Positions 14,868 to 24,356 of a DNA stretch of 39,464 nt are shown here, piece by piece. The notes below the pieces were generated by a model. That model was not told where the DNA came from. It did no database searches and saw only the letters and a program-made list of their open reading frames with translations. Source of the stretch: JAZFYD01 sp036443405 (GTDB lineage: Bacteria; Planctomycetota; PLA2); contig JAZFYD010000008.1 in NCBI GenBank assembly GCA_036443405.1, positions 1-39,464 on the forward strand. Direction: 5' to 3'. Positions within the stretch are counted from its first letter, which is position 1; the number at the start of each line of letters is the position of its first letter. The translations under genes were made by a program, and so were the position numbers.

Positions 14868-16844
14868 ATGAAAGCGCGTCACGCGGAGAACCTCCTCTCG
14901 GTCACGGCGCTGGCCGCGCTGGGCTATTCGGGCGCGCTCCCGCGGTTCCTCGTGCCCGCCGCGCTGGCCATTTTGTTGGCCAAGTACCTTGTGCTCGACC
15001 TCCGCGGCCGGCAGTTTCCCGCGACGTTGCTCCAGGTGTTGCAAACGCTCCAGGGTGCGCTGTTTCTCGCCATCGCGTTTGTGGTCGGGCGCAAGCTCGA
15101 TCTCCTGACCGCGCTCATGATCTTCGGCGTGGTCTTTCTGATCCTTCGCAACCTCGCCATCGAGAACCCGTTCAAGCACTTCACCATCGTCGTGCTCTCG
15201 CTCCTGTTGTGCGTGGGTGCCGCCGCGATCGCGAGCGGTTGGGCAGCGATCGTCATCACGGCGTGTCTGCTTCTATCGCTCTGCTACGCGTTGCCCGCGC
15301 TTTATGAAACCGGGAAACGGGTCGAGTCGGTCCACCTGGCGCCCGTCCGGCTCACTTTCGCCTGGCGCCTGTTTCCGGTTGTCGCGCTGACGGGCCTCGC
15401 GGCCGCGGGGCTGCTCCTCGGCGCCCTGCTGTTTTTCATCGCACCGCGAATTCGGGATGAAACGTCCATGGCCGACAGCCCCCTGGACATCGGCGCGCGC
15501 CCGGAACCGCGATCGGGCGCCGGACAGAGCCCCGGGTTCCCCGACGAGCCCTCCATCGGCGACATCGGCCGTGTGAAACGCGACGGCCGTCTCATGCTCC
15601 AGGCCCGGATCAGCATGGAGGGCAGTCCGTACGATCCGACGCGCAGCGAGGCGCGTCTGCTCCTGTTGCGCCTGCGCGCCTGGGACCGTTACGACATGCG
15701 CCGCCAGCGATGGACGCGCTCGCGTGTGGCAACACGTCCGCTTCCGACGAGCGGGCGCATCTCCGATGGCGACGCGCCGATGCACTGGGAGATCGAGACT
15801 TTCCGGTTCGAACAAAACGCGTTGTTCGTACCCCAACGCGCCCGGCGTGTGCATGGACCGCGCGCGCGCCAAGACGGGCTCGGCAACCTCACGACGGACG
15901 AACGATGGACGCAATACGCCATCGAGGCCGGTTTCGCCGGATACTCCGACCGCGAGATGCGCGGGTTCATCGCGGGCGAGGAGGCCGGTCGTCTCTTTGA
16001 AGTCCCCAAGGGGTTGCACGAACCGCTCGACTCGGTGCTCTTGGGCGAGCGCGGCGGCCACTGGCTCGACTCCGTTCAGTTCGTGCGCCGATTCTTCCAC
16101 GGGTTCCGTTACACCCTGGATCTGCCGCCGAACCTGCCCCGCGACACCGACCCCATCGTCGCGTTCCTCGAACGCCGGGAGGGTCACTGCGAACTCTTCG
16201 CGAGCACGGCGTGTCTGCTGTTGCGGCGAATGGGGGTGCCCGCGCGGTTCGTTGGCGGGGCGCGCTGCGCGATTCGAGCCGGACCCGGTGTCTACCAGGC
16301 GAAACGGAGCAACGCGCACGCGTGGGTCGAGATCCCGTTGCAGGATCTCGGTTTCATTGCGTTTGACTTCACGCCGCCGGACAGTCAGGCGCTGCCCCCG
16401 ACCGGCGGCGGGGATGGCGTGGGCGAAGCTGCGGGTGAATCGACCGATGGCGCGGAATCCGACGAGTCCGGGCTCTGGAAGAATCCCCTCGACTACGACT
16501 GGATGGATCAGCGCGAGATGGTGCGCCTGCTTCAGGACAGCGTGGGCACGGTCTCGCCGGGACCGGTTCTCATGGTGTTCGCAGCGCTGTTCCTGTTGCT
16601 GGCGATCCCCTGGCGCCGCCCGCGGCGCCGGAACGCGCTCGCGGTGACGTCACCCAAAGGGGTGTCGCGCAAGACGCTCAAGTTCTACGCGCGCTTCCTG
16701 CGAGCCTGCGCAAAGGCCGGACACCGGCGCGCACGTACGCAGACACCGCGCGAGTTCCTCGCGACGTTGCCCGCCGAACTCGCAGCGTCCGGCACGGCGG
16801 TCACCGGGGAGTTCGAAAAACGGCGCTACGGGGGACGCGCGTGA
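14868..16844 (+). CDS. Transglutaminase-like membrane protein
   Basis: The 658-residue protein begins with about seven or eight membrane segments (residues 1-200, DUF3488-like) and continues in an extracytoplasmic region. The transglutaminase core (about 400-500) has the catalytic triad context: Cys in REGHCELFASTACLLLRRMGVPARFVGG, His in RSNAHAWVEIPL and Asp in FIAFDFTPP. A further membrane helix (VLMVFAALFLLLAIPW) and a DUF4129-like cytoplasmic tail end the protein. Such proteins are presumed peptidases or crosslinkers of the cell envelope. ATG 14868 lies 2 bp after the DUF58 stop. The downstream STN-domain gene overlaps it by 4 bp (GTGA). Confidence 0.93.
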   Translation: MKARHAENLLSVTALAALGYSGALPRFLVPAALAILLAKYLVLDLRGRQFPATLLQVLQTLQGALFLAIAFVVGRKLDLLTALMIFGVVFLILRNLAIENPFKHFTIVVLSLLLCVGAAAIASGWAAIVITACLLLSLCYALPALYETGKRVESVHLAPVRLTFAWRLFPVVALTGLAAAGLLLGALLFFIAPRIRDETSMADSPLDIGARPEPRSGAGQSPGFPDEPSIGDIGRVKRDGRLMLQARISMEGSPYDPTRSEARLLLLRLRAWDRYDMRRQRWTRSRVATRPLPTSGRISDGDAPMHWEIETFRFEQNALFVPQRARRVHGPRARQDGLGNLTTDERWTQYAIEAGFAGYSDREMRGFIAGEEAGRLFEVPKGLHEPLDSVLLGERGGHWLDSVQFVRRFFHGFRYTLDLPPNLPRDTDPIVAFLERREGHCELFASTACLLLRRMGVPARFVGGARCAIRAGPGVYQAKRSNAHAWVEIPLQDLGFIAFDFTPPDSQALPPTGGGDGVGEAAGESTDGAESDESGLWKNPLDYDWMDQREMVRLLQDSVGTVSPGPVLMVFAALFLLLAIPWRRPRRRNALAVTSPKGVSRKTLKFYARFLRACAKAGHRRARTQTPREFLATLPAELAASGTAVTGEFEKRRYGGRA

Positions 16845-17737
16845 TCTGGCGACCGGCCGGACTGTTCCTCTTCATCTTTGTTTCGTTGGCCGCCGCCGAG
16901 AGCGAACCGGTCGGCGTGCGGTGGAAACAACGGCGGCTGGACGAAGCCCTCCACGATTTCGGAAAGACACACAACATCCAGATCGAGGTCGACAAGAAAG
17001 CCGGCGCCGAAAGGCTGACGCTCGCGCTCGACGGGGTGGCCAGTGACGACGTGATTCGATGTGCGGCTTTCCGCGTCGGCGCCCGCGCCAAGAAGACCAA
17101 GGAGGGCTGGCGCATCGCGGCGCCTCGGCCCGATGCCGCATGGACGAAGGCCCAGGCGACCAAGTTGGACACGAAACGGTTCTCCGGGTCCGCGCTCAAC
17201 ATGCGTTCCGAAGAGGTGTTTCCGTATCTCGCCAACCTCGCCGACGTGAACATCGTGGTGGACCCGGGGGGCGCTGGATTCCAAAAGGAGCACGTCAAGC
17301 TCGAAGGGACAGAACAGGCGTCTGTCTGTTCGCTCGTGATCCGCGCCGCGCGGGCCACGGGTTTGACCTGGGACTTCCGCTGGGGCGTGGTCTTTCTGGC
17401 GACACCGAAACGCATGGGAGTCCTTCCGCGAACGAGCCCGGCCTCGTTCGTCTTCGGGTTGGGCGCCGATCCTGTGGTCACGCCGGAGCGCATCGAAAAG
17501 ACCGAAATTCAGGTCGACTGGCGCGGACTCGAACTCCTTGAGTGCCTGAAGCGCATGACCATCCGATGCGGGATTCCGTTCGAGGTGGCCGGCGAGCTTC
17601 CAGCGACCTTGCAGATCGAAATCACCGCGCGCGCGAAACGAATCACCGTCGAACAGGCGCTCGCGCTCCTGCTCGTGCCCATGAAGCTCCGCTACGTCGT
17701 CGAAGCGGACCGGGTCGTGGTTCGCGCGGCGTCGTGA
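16841..17737 (+). CDS. Exported protein with three tandem STN/secretin-N-like modules
   Basis: The 298-residue product has a signal peptide (IWRPAGLFLFIFVSLAAA) and three repeats of the short beta-alpha-beta pattern seen in secretin and TonB short N-terminal (STN) domains. These are VRWKQRRLDEALHDFGKTHNIQIEVD (about 25-95), RSEEVFPYLANLADVNIVVDPGGAG (about 113-190) and IQVDWRGLELLECLKRMTIRCGIPFEV (about 218-298). There is no secretin channel domain or TonB-dependent receptor barrel, so it is a stand-alone STN protein. It overlaps the transglutaminase stop by 4 bp (GTGA) and the next gene again by 4 bp, implying translational coupling. Function unknown; a periplasmic adaptor is one possibility. 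Confidence 0.8.
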   Translation: MIWRPAGLFLFIFVSLAAAESEPVGVRWKQRRLDEALHDFGKTHNIQIEVDKKAGAERLTLALDGVASDDVIRCAAFRVGARAKKTKEGWRIAAPRPDAAWTKAQATKLDTKRFSGSALNMRSEEVFPYLANLADVNIVVDPGGAGFQKEHVKLEGTEQASVCSLVIRAARATGLTWDFRWGVVFLATPKRMGVLPRTSPASFVFGLGADPVVTPERIEKTEIQVDWRGLELLECLKRMTIRCGIPFEVAGELPATLQIEITARAKRITVEQALALLLVPMKLRYVVEADRVVVRAAS

Positions 17738-19137
17738 CGCCGGGCGCAAAACCGTACACTGAAATCCGTACACTGGGCCCCGTGCAACGCCAGGCGGACA
17801 GGACCCAAGCCAAGAAAGTCGCGCGCGGACTCACCGCGGCGGGCCACCGCGCGCTTTTCGCCGGCGGCTGCGTTCGCGATCACCTTCGCGGCGAGAAACC
17901 GAAGGATTTCGACATCGCGACGTCGGCGACGCCGGAGCAGGTGATGGAACTGTTCCCCGAAACCAAGGCGGTCGGCGCGGCGTTTGGGGTCGTGTTGGTC
18001 CTTCAGGACGGCGCGGCGTGCGAGGTCGCGACGTTTCGCGAGGACGTGGGCATCCTCGACGGGCGCCACCCCAAAGAGGTCCGATTCACCGACGCCGAGG
18101 AAGACGCCAACCGCCGCGACTTTACGATCAACGGTCTGTTCGAGGATCCGCTGACCGGGGAGATATTCGACTACGTCGGCGGGCGCGAAGATCTGAACGC
18201 GAAACTCGTGCGCAGCATCGGCGACGCACAAGAGCGGTTCCGCGAGGATCGGCTTCGCATGATGCGTGCGGTGCGATTCGCGACGGTGTTGGACTTCCGC
18301 CTCGACCCCGCGACCGCGGACGCGATTCGCGCGGATGCGGGCGCGATCGAAGAGGTCGCGCAGGAACGCCTGCGGGACGAGTTGAATCTCATGCTGCTCT
18401 CGGGCCACGCCGGCCGCGGCATCGGCCTCATGCATGAACTCGGATTGCTAGAGATCCTGCTGCCAGAGGTCGCGGCGCTGGACGGCGTCCCCCAGCCCCC
18501 GCAGTACCACCCCGAGGGCGACGTGTTGACCCACACCCGGCTGCTCTGCGACACGTATCACGACGAAGGACTTCCCGTCGCGCTGGCCTGCATGCTCCAC
18601 GACATCGGCAAAGCGACGACGACGGTCGTCCACGACGACGGAAAGATCGCGTCGCCCAAACACGCAGGGGTCGGAGCGGAGATGACCGAGGAGGTCCTTC
18701 GGCGGTTCCGCTATCCGAACCGGATCATCGAGCACGTCACCGAACTCGTCGCACGGCACATGGACCTCCCGACGGTGCCTTTGATGCGCGAGGCGAAACG
18801 CCGCCGTTTTCTGTTCCGCGAGGACTTCGACGACCTGCTCGAGTTGCACCGGATCGACTGCACGTCGAGCCACGGGATGTTGGACATCTACGAGTCGATG
18901 AAACTCGAACGGGAGCGGATTCTGGCCGAGCCGCCGCCGCTGGAACCGCTGTTGCACGGCCGGGATCTCATCGAACTCGGTTTCGTCCCGGGCCCCGCGT
19001 TCAGCGTGATGCTGAAAACGCTCGTGGACGCGCAACTCGAAGACCGCATCCGGACCCGGCCGGAAGCCGAGAAGTTCATCCTGGACCGATTCGCGAAACC
19101 GGATGGCCGGACGATTGCTGGTGGGACATCGGAATGA
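17734..19137 (+). CDS. CCA-adding enzyme / poly(A) polymerase family with HD domain
   Basis: A class II nucleotidyltransferase that completes or repairs the tRNA 3'-CCA end, or adds poly(A). The 467-residue protein shows the head motif LFAGGCVRDHLRGEKPKDFDIATSA, with the metal-binding DFD, near residue 50. It also has RRDFTINGLFEDPLTGEIFDYVGGREDL, the ERFREDRLRMMRAVRFA neck, and an HD domain (LTHTRLLCDTYHDEG...ACMLHDIGKATTT, about 268-300) that could have phosphohydrolase activity. The start is uncertain. GTG 17734 overlaps the previous stop (GTGA); a second GTG at 17781 leaves the conserved core intact. The next gene overlaps by ATGA. CCA-adding and poly(A) activity cannot be separated by eye. 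Confidence 0.92.
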   Translation: MTPGAKPYTEIRTLGPVQRQADRTQAKKVARGLTAAGHRALFAGGCVRDHLRGEKPKDFDIATSATPEQVMELFPETKAVGAAFGVVLVLQDGAACEVATFREDVGILDGRHPKEVRFTDAEEDANRRDFTINGLFEDPLTGEIFDYVGGREDLNAKLVRSIGDAQERFREDRLRMMRAVRFATVLDFRLDPATADAIRADAGAIEEVAQERLRDELNLMLLSGHAGRGIGLMHELGLLEILLPEVAALDGVPQPPQYHPEGDVLTHTRLLCDTYHDEGLPVALACMLHDIGKATTTVVHDDGKIASPKHAGVGAEMTEEVLRRFRYPNRIIEHVTELVARHMDLPTVPLMREAKRRRFLFREDFDDLLELHRIDCTSSHGMLDIYESMKLERERILAEPPPLEPLLHGRDLIELGFVPGPAFSVMLKTLVDAQLEDRIRTRPEAEKFILDRFAKPDGRTIAGGTSE

Positions 19138-20561
19138 AATCCACGTCGGCTATCTACCTGCTCCTCACCGGCCTTCTCTTCGCGTGTGGTGACCCGGAGA
19201 CCAACACGAACAGCGGCTCGTCGGCGAGCACCGAGCCCGCCGCCAAGAACGACCCCAAGGACGACGAGGCCCGTGCGCTGCTCGATCGGATCGAGGACGA
19301 CGCGGTGTTCGAGTCCCTGGTCAAGCTCGGTCGAACACAGCCATTGATCGAAGCCACCGCGACCGACCGGCCGCCGGCTGTGCGACGCCGCGCCGCCGTC
19401 GCGCTGGGACGCGTCGCTAAGCCGGGGGACACCGCCGCGGCAGCGCGCTTGGTGGAGCTGCTCGAAGAACAAAACGACGATCCGATTGCGATGGGGTGGA
19501 TGCACCTGTACGCCGCAGTCGGGTTGACCGGGTTGCAGGACCCCGCGACCGCCGTCCGGCTCTTGTTGAATCTCTCGACCATCAATCAGAACGACTCGCT
19601 GGCCGCGCGCGCCGCCCAGGAAAAGAACCTCGAGTACTTCACGGTCGATGCGCAGATCTGCGACGCGCTCTTGGGCATGGGTCTTTATGAAGCGGAGGAA
19701 TCGCTCGTCGAACAGTTGCGTCGAAAGCACCGCATTCGCGTTTCGATCGACGCCAACGCCGTACTCCGGCGGCGCACCGGGATCGACCTCAACTTCCGCT
19801 ACAACGGCTCGTTTCGCTCGAGAAACAAGGATGCCGCCGCGTGGGAGAAACGGCTACGCGCGACCAGGAACAAGCGTTTTACGAAAAACCGGTTCGATGA
19901 AAACAACGCCGGGTTCCAAAAGGGCCTGGACGAGATGCTGAGCTGGTTGCGCGGCACATCGGTGCGCCACCGGCTCATGTCGGGCAAGGTCTTGCGGCTT
20001 CTGGGACCGGTCGCGGTTAAACCGCTCGAGAGCGAACTGAAGCGCGACAACCCGATCGCGCGCCGCCACGCGGCCAAGGTGCTCGGTTGGATCGGCGACG
20101 CGCGCGCCGCCGACTCGTTGACGGCGCTGCTCGACGACACCGACGCCGATGCGCGAGCGGCTGCGATCGATGCGTTGCGTTCGATCGGACACCGAGCGGC
20201 CGCCGACCGCGTGCGCAAGAAACTCGACGACGCCGATCCCGAGGCTCGCGCAGCGGCCGCGCGCTTCTTGGGCGCCATGGGCGCGGACGGCGACGTCAAA
20301 ACGTTACGCCACCGGCTCGGCCAAGAGACACACTCGGCGGCCCACACCGCGATCGTCTGTGCGCTCCTGCTGCGCGGGGCAAGAGAGGACGCCGAGGCCG
20401 CCGCGTCGATCTTTCAAAACGGCGAACTCCTGGACCGCCGCGCGATTCAGGCGGCGCTCGAGGAGGCCTCCGGTAAACCCCTCGAAGTGGGCGCCGACGC
20501 CGATCCAAAGGCGCGCGCGGGCTTCCTCGACGAATTCAAGCGCATGTGGAGCGGGCGGTGA
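19134..20561 (+). CDS. HEAT-repeat lipoprotein
   Basis: The 475-residue product has a lipoprotein signal (MKSTSAIYLLLTGLLFACGD; lipobox LFAC). A Ser/Thr/Asn linker follows, then HEAT-type helical pairs both near the N-terminus (about 60-135: PPAVRRRAAVALGRVAKPGD) and in the C-terminal half (about 280-430: NPIARRHAAKVLGWIGDARAADSL, DADARAAAIDALRSIGHRAA, DPEARAAAARFLGAMG). This is the regular 'AAxALG' pattern of PBS-lyase-like HEAT units. It is likely a periplasmic scaffold. ATG 19134 overlaps the CCA enzyme stop (ATGA). A 91-bp gap follows before the ABC ATPase gene. Confidence 0.85.
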   Translation: MKSTSAIYLLLTGLLFACGDPETNTNSGSSASTEPAAKNDPKDDEARALLDRIEDDAVFESLVKLGRTQPLIEATATDRPPAVRRRAAVALGRVAKPGDTAAAARLVELLEEQNDDPIAMGWMHLYAAVGLTGLQDPATAVRLLLNLSTINQNDSLAARAAQEKNLEYFTVDAQICDALLGMGLYEAEESLVEQLRRKHRIRVSIDANAVLRRRTGIDLNFRYNGSFRSRNKDAAAWEKRLRATRNKRFTKNRFDENNAGFQKGLDEMLSWLRGTSVRHRLMSGKVLRLLGPVAVKPLESELKRDNPIARRHAAKVLGWIGDARAADSLTALLDDTDADARAAAIDALRSIGHRAAADRVRKKLDDADPEARAAAARFLGAMGADGDVKTLRHRLGQETHSAAHTAIVCALLLRGAREDAEAAASIFQNGELLDRRAIQAALEEASGKPLEVGADADPKARAGFLDEFKRMWSGR

Positions 20562-20652
20562 CAGCGTTACGAATTCGTGTCGCGCCTGTCATCAAACGGC
20601 GACAAACAGACCCATTTCTCGTTCGGCCCAAAAGTTTCGGGGGAGGCAGGGC

Positions 20653-21705
20653 ATGACCGCCTGCCACATGGAGAAGATCCGCCACCGCTTCGGCGACCGG
20701 ACCGTGTTGTCCCTCGACGACTTCCGAATCGAGGAACGCGAGTTTCTTGTGCTCGTCGGGCCGTCGGGCAGCGGCAAGACGACGCTGCTGCGGCTGCTCG
20801 CCGGTCTGCTGGACATCCAGGAGGGTGTGATCCGGATCGGGGACCGCAATGCGTCGTCGCTTGCTCCGCACGAGCGTGAGATCGGCGTCGTGTTTCAGGG
20901 GCTGGGACTCTGGCCGCACATGAGCGTGCGCGGCAACATCGCCCTCGGCCTCAAGAAACTGGTGCCGGATGCCGCGCAGCGCACGCAACGGATCGAAGAG
21001 ACCGCCCGCGAGTTGGGCATCTACGAGCATCTCGGCCAACGGCCCGGACGACTCAGCGGCGGCGAGCGCCAACGCGTCGCCATCGCCCGGGCGCTCGTTC
21101 GCAGGCCCCGGCTTCTTCTGCTGGACGAACCGTTCAGCGATCTCGATGCACGGCTACGCCGCCGCGCCGCGCGCCTCGTGCGCGACCTGCACGACCGCCA
21201 CAACATGACAACGCTCTTGATCACGCACGACCGGACCGACGCGCACCTCCTGGCCGATCGCATCGGCGTCCTGCGCGACGGTGAGTTGGTCGGGTGCGCG
21301 AAACCCGAGTCCCTGTATCGCGAACCGGGCAACCGGTTCGTCGCCGAGTTCCTAACGGACGCCGCGATCCTCGCCGGTCGCGTCACCGAGTCGGGCGCGG
21401 TGGAAACCGTGCTGGGTTCGATTCCGTTGATCGATGGTCTTGCCGAAGGCGCCGCCGCCGGCCAGACGGTTCACGTCGCGGTCCGGCCCGAGGAATTGCG
21501 CCTGGGCGACGAGGGAGCGGACGGCACCGTCTTGGCCTGTGAATTCGCCGGCGAGTCCTGGCGCTGCCGCGTGGCCGTTGACGATCAAGAAGTCGCCGTG
21601 TTGCATCACGAATCGATGCCGGCGGGCGCTTCCGTCCGAGTCGCCGCGCCCATGAGCGCGCGCCGCCCGCTGCAGCCACTCGACAAATCCGGGGAACTCG
21701 CATGA
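20653..21705 (+). CDS. ABC transporter ATP-binding protein, PotA/FbpC-like with TOBE domain
   Basis: The 350-residue ATPase has Walker A GPSGSGKTTLLRLLAG (about 37-52), Q-loop FQGLGLWPHMSVRGN, signature LSGGERQRVAIARAL (about 135-149), Walker B LLLLDEPFSDLDA and the switch histidine in LLITHDRTDAHLLADR. The C-terminal 110 residues form a TOBE-like domain (VHVAVRPEELRLGD), as in ATPases of iron, thiamine, polyamine or sugar importers. No permease or binding-protein gene is adjacent. Instead, a multiheme cytochrome overlaps its stop by ATGA. The start is ATG 20653, with GGGAGG at 20641-20646. The substrate is unknown. Confidence 0.92.
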   Translation: MTACHMEKIRHRFGDRTVLSLDDFRIEEREFLVLVGPSGSGKTTLLRLLAGLLDIQEGVIRIGDRNASSLAPHEREIGVVFQGLGLWPHMSVRGNIALGLKKLVPDAAQRTQRIEETARELGIYEHLGQRPGRLSGGERQRVAIARALVRRPRLLLLDEPFSDLDARLRRRAARLVRDLHDRHNMTTLLITHDRTDAHLLADRIGVLRDGELVGCAKPESLYREPGNRFVAEFLTDAAILAGRVTESGAVETVLGSIPLIDGLAEGAAAGQTVHVAVRPEELRLGDEGADGTVLACEFAGESWRCRVAVDDQEVAVLHHESMPAGASVRVAAPMSARRPLQPLDKSGELA

Positions 21706-22862
21706 GCCCGCTTGCACGTATCGTCTGCGTTCTCGCCCTCGTTGGCGGTTCGCTGCTGTTTCTGAACGCGCTCAAGGGCGCACCGGGCTCCGAACAGGAG
21801 AACACCGGCCAGAAATCAAGCGGTGGCGTGGGCGAATCCACCAGGAGCGCCGACACCGTCTACGCGGAAGCCAAACCCGGCGTGCTCGACTCGCCGCAAA
21901 ACTGCAAACGCTGCCACGCTGAGATCTACAAGGAGTGGGAGGAGTCCTACCACGGCAAGGCGTGGGTCGACCCGCTGTTCAAGCAGTTGAGCCAGGACTA
22001 CCGCGACGAGTCCTGCTACGGCTGCCACGCGCCGCGCCCGATTCACGAGACGAAACTGCAGACGGCCGAGGATCGCGGCACGCGCCGGCACAGCGGCGTC
22101 GACTGCCTGACATGCCATCGGCTCGGGAATCACGTCGTCGGTCCGATCGAGGATCCGCAGTCCTATCCCGGTGTCGAGATGGAGTGCGGGCCCGCGTTCG
22201 ACGCGGCCCATCCGCGCGACGATGCGCAACAGGCGACGGTCGATTACTGCGGTGTTTGCCACAACGCCCACGGCACCGGCGACGAATTTCTGGCGAGCCG
22301 CTATGCACGCGAGGGGCAGACCTGCCTCACGTGTCATATGGAGGAGGTCTACCGACCCATCGTGACCGGCGGCAAACCGCGCAAAGGCCGCCGCCACACG
22401 TTCCCCGGCGCCCACTCACAGGAGATGCTGCGCACGGCCATGGCGGTCGACGCACGGCGCGAGGGCGACACCCTCTTTGTGCGCGCCATCAACCAGGGCG
22501 CGGGCCACAAGGTGCCGACGGATGCGCGGCACCGCGGTATCCATCTGCGGGTGGCGTTTTTCGATTCGTATGGAGCGCCGGTCGCGTTCCAGTCGCCGCT
22601 CGACAAAAAGCGCGGCCGGGAACTCACCGTCGACTTGATCCGCCTCTTCTATCGCCACGAGCAGCGCGAGCCGACGCAGATCGCACCCGACGGAACGATC
22701 GGCCAGCCCAACTACCGCGAGACCGCGGTGGCCATCCCGAGGGCGGCGGTGGGGGGCAAGGCCGTTGTGAAACTGTATTACCTGCTCGTGCACAGCTGGC
22801 CGGTGGAACAAAAAGGGATGCTCGTGGCGCAGCGCGAACTCAGCCTGAAGGAGGAGGGCTAA
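21702..22862 (+). CDS. Pentaheme c-type cytochrome, c554-like
   Basis: The 386-residue exported protein (hydrophobic N-terminus LARIVCVLALVGGSLLFLNAL) contains five CxxCH heme c motifs: CKRCH (68-72), CYGCH (105-109), CLTCH (135-139), CGVCH (183-187) and CLTCH (208-212). The CHxEIYKEWEESYHGKAW context resembles the cytochrome c554 / multiheme family. The C-terminal half (about 230-386) has no heme motif and is beta-rich. It would act in periplasmic electron transfer; the partner is unknown. It overlaps the upstream ABC ATPase by 4 bp and is followed 3 bp later by a TPR gene. Confidence 0.92.
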   Translation: MSPLARIVCVLALVGGSLLFLNALKGAPGSEQENTGQKSSGGVGESTRSADTVYAEAKPGVLDSPQNCKRCHAEIYKEWEESYHGKAWVDPLFKQLSQDYRDESCYGCHAPRPIHETKLQTAEDRGTRRHSGVDCLTCHRLGNHVVGPIEDPQSYPGVEMECGPAFDAAHPRDDAQQATVDYCGVCHNAHGTGDEFLASRYAREGQTCLTCHMEEVYRPIVTGGKPRKGRRHTFPGAHSQEMLRTAMAVDARREGDTLFVRAINQGAGHKVPTDARHRGIHLRVAFFDSYGAPVAFQSPLDKKRGRELTVDLIRLFYRHEQREPTQIAPDGTIGQPNYRETAVAIPRAAVGGKAVVKLYYLLVHSWPVEQKGMLVAQRELSLKEEG

Positions 22863-22865
22863 GCC

Positions 22866-24269
22866 GTGGTCAGCCTTCTGCTCGTGCTGATGCCGCTTCT
22901 GGCCGCCGGCGATCCGGAGGCCGCGGCCGCGGCATTCAAGAAAGGCGACCCCGCCGCGGCGATCGACCTGCTCGGCGATCTCCCGGAAGCCGCGGGCGCC
23001 TCGGTCGACGTGTTGAAGCTCACGGGCCGGGCCTACCTGGCCTTGGGCCGCCCGATGGCGGCGTCCGATCCGCTTCTGCGCGCTTCCGATCTCGCGCCAA
23101 GCGACAAGGAGTTGGCGGCACTCGCCGCACGGGCGTCCAAGGATGCGGGATTGGCGGACGGCGGGCCGTCCGCGCGCGCTTACCTCGATGACGCCAAGCG
23201 CCTCGCGAAGCGGTCCGGGCAACCGTTGCCGCTGGGCGAGATCCTCCTCCTGCTACGGGACTTCGAACCGGCGCTGGAGCAGTTCGATCTCGCGAAAAAG
23301 GACGAGGCGTCCCGCCTGGCCGCGTTGCGGGGCCGGGCCGACTGCCTCGCCGGGATACCCGGCCGTGAAAAGGACCATCAGACGGCGAGGCGCGAGTTGA
23401 TGGAAGCCGCCCTCGAAGAGGGCGAGCTCAAGATGGCCTACGCTGCCGCGTTCGCCTCCGACGCCGGCGGACGGGTGCTCGTGTGGCTGACCGAGAAACT
23501 CACAGAGAAACCCGACGACATGCGGCTTCGGCGCTATCGCGGTTTCGCCCGGGCCCGGCTGCTCCTGTTTGCGGAGGCGGCCGAAGATCTCCGGCCGGTC
23601 GTGAAGAAGGCCCCGCACGACATCCCGGCCAAGAACATGCTCGCCTACGCACTGATGCAGATGTACGCGGAGAACCAGGATTTGGCCGCGCTCGATGAGG
23701 CGATCGGCATCGGACGCGACGTGGTCACCCGGGATCCGGCCAACCGGACGACGCGGGACCGCCTCTCCTGGGCCGCCAACATCCGTTTCACCAACGGCGA
23801 CACGGCGGGCGCGGCGGAACTCCTGGGCTTCTTGCACGAGAAGGCGCCCGAGGACACGATCGTGGCCCTCGATCTGGGCGCCATGCTGCGCCGACTGCAC
23901 CGCTACGACGAGGCGCGCGCGGCCTATCGCCGTGCACTCGAGGAGTTCCCCGACGACCCGGATGTTCTGAACGATCTGGCGATCCTGGAGGACGGCGCGG
24001 GCAACCGGGCGGAAGCTGTGCGGCTGTGGAACTCCGTGCTCGTGGAAGACGACGAGAACCTGAACGCGCTGGAAAACCTATGCACTGCTGCTTGGGAGGC
24101 CGGCGACACGGACCGGCTCGCGGATCTGGTGGCCAAGGGGCTACAGGTGGCGATCGACCGCAAGAAGACCGTGGATCGGTGGAAGTGGTTCCGGGACCGT
24201 CTGCTTTGGGCGGAGCGGGGGCACGCCTACGGATCCGAGCCACGGCGGGAAGATCGCGGGGATCGCTGA
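22866..24269 (+). CDS. TPR-repeat protein, probably exported
   Basis: A 467-residue product with a short hydrophobic N-terminus (MVSLLLVLMPLLAAG) consistent with a signal peptide. TPR units span most of the length. Examples are AAAFKKGDPAAAIDLLGDLP, LTGRAYLALGRPMAASDPLLRASDLAP, LGAMLRRLHRYDEARAAYRRALEEFPDDPDVLNDLAIL and AVRLWNSVLVEDDENLNALENLCTA. It starts at GTG 22866, three bases after the cytochrome stop. Probably a protein-interaction or assembly factor for the neighbouring cytochrome system; this is inferred from position only. Confidence 0.82.
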   Translation: MVSLLLVLMPLLAAGDPEAAAAAFKKGDPAAAIDLLGDLPEAAGASVDVLKLTGRAYLALGRPMAASDPLLRASDLAPSDKELAALAARASKDAGLADGGPSARAYLDDAKRLAKRSGQPLPLGEILLLLRDFEPALEQFDLAKKDEASRLAALRGRADCLAGIPGREKDHQTARRELMEAALEEGELKMAYAAAFASDAGGRVLVWLTEKLTEKPDDMRLRRYRGFARARLLLFAEAAEDLRPVVKKAPHDIPAKNMLAYALMQMYAENQDLAALDEAIGIGRDVVTRDPANRTTRDRLSWAANIRFTNGDTAGAAELLGFLHEKAPEDTIVALDLGAMLRRLHRYDEARAAYRRALEEFPDDPDVLNDLAILEDGAGNRAEAVRLWNSVLVEDDENLNALENLCTAAWEAGDTDRLADLVAKGLQVAIDRKKTVDRWKWFRDRLLWAERGHAYGSEPRREDRGDR

Positions 24270-24356
24270 TCCTTGTGGGACAATGCTTTACGAAAACCCG
24301 ACCTGTCCGAGTGGCACCCTCGCCACCATCTCCGCAGGTGCGTTGGAGCTCCCTCG

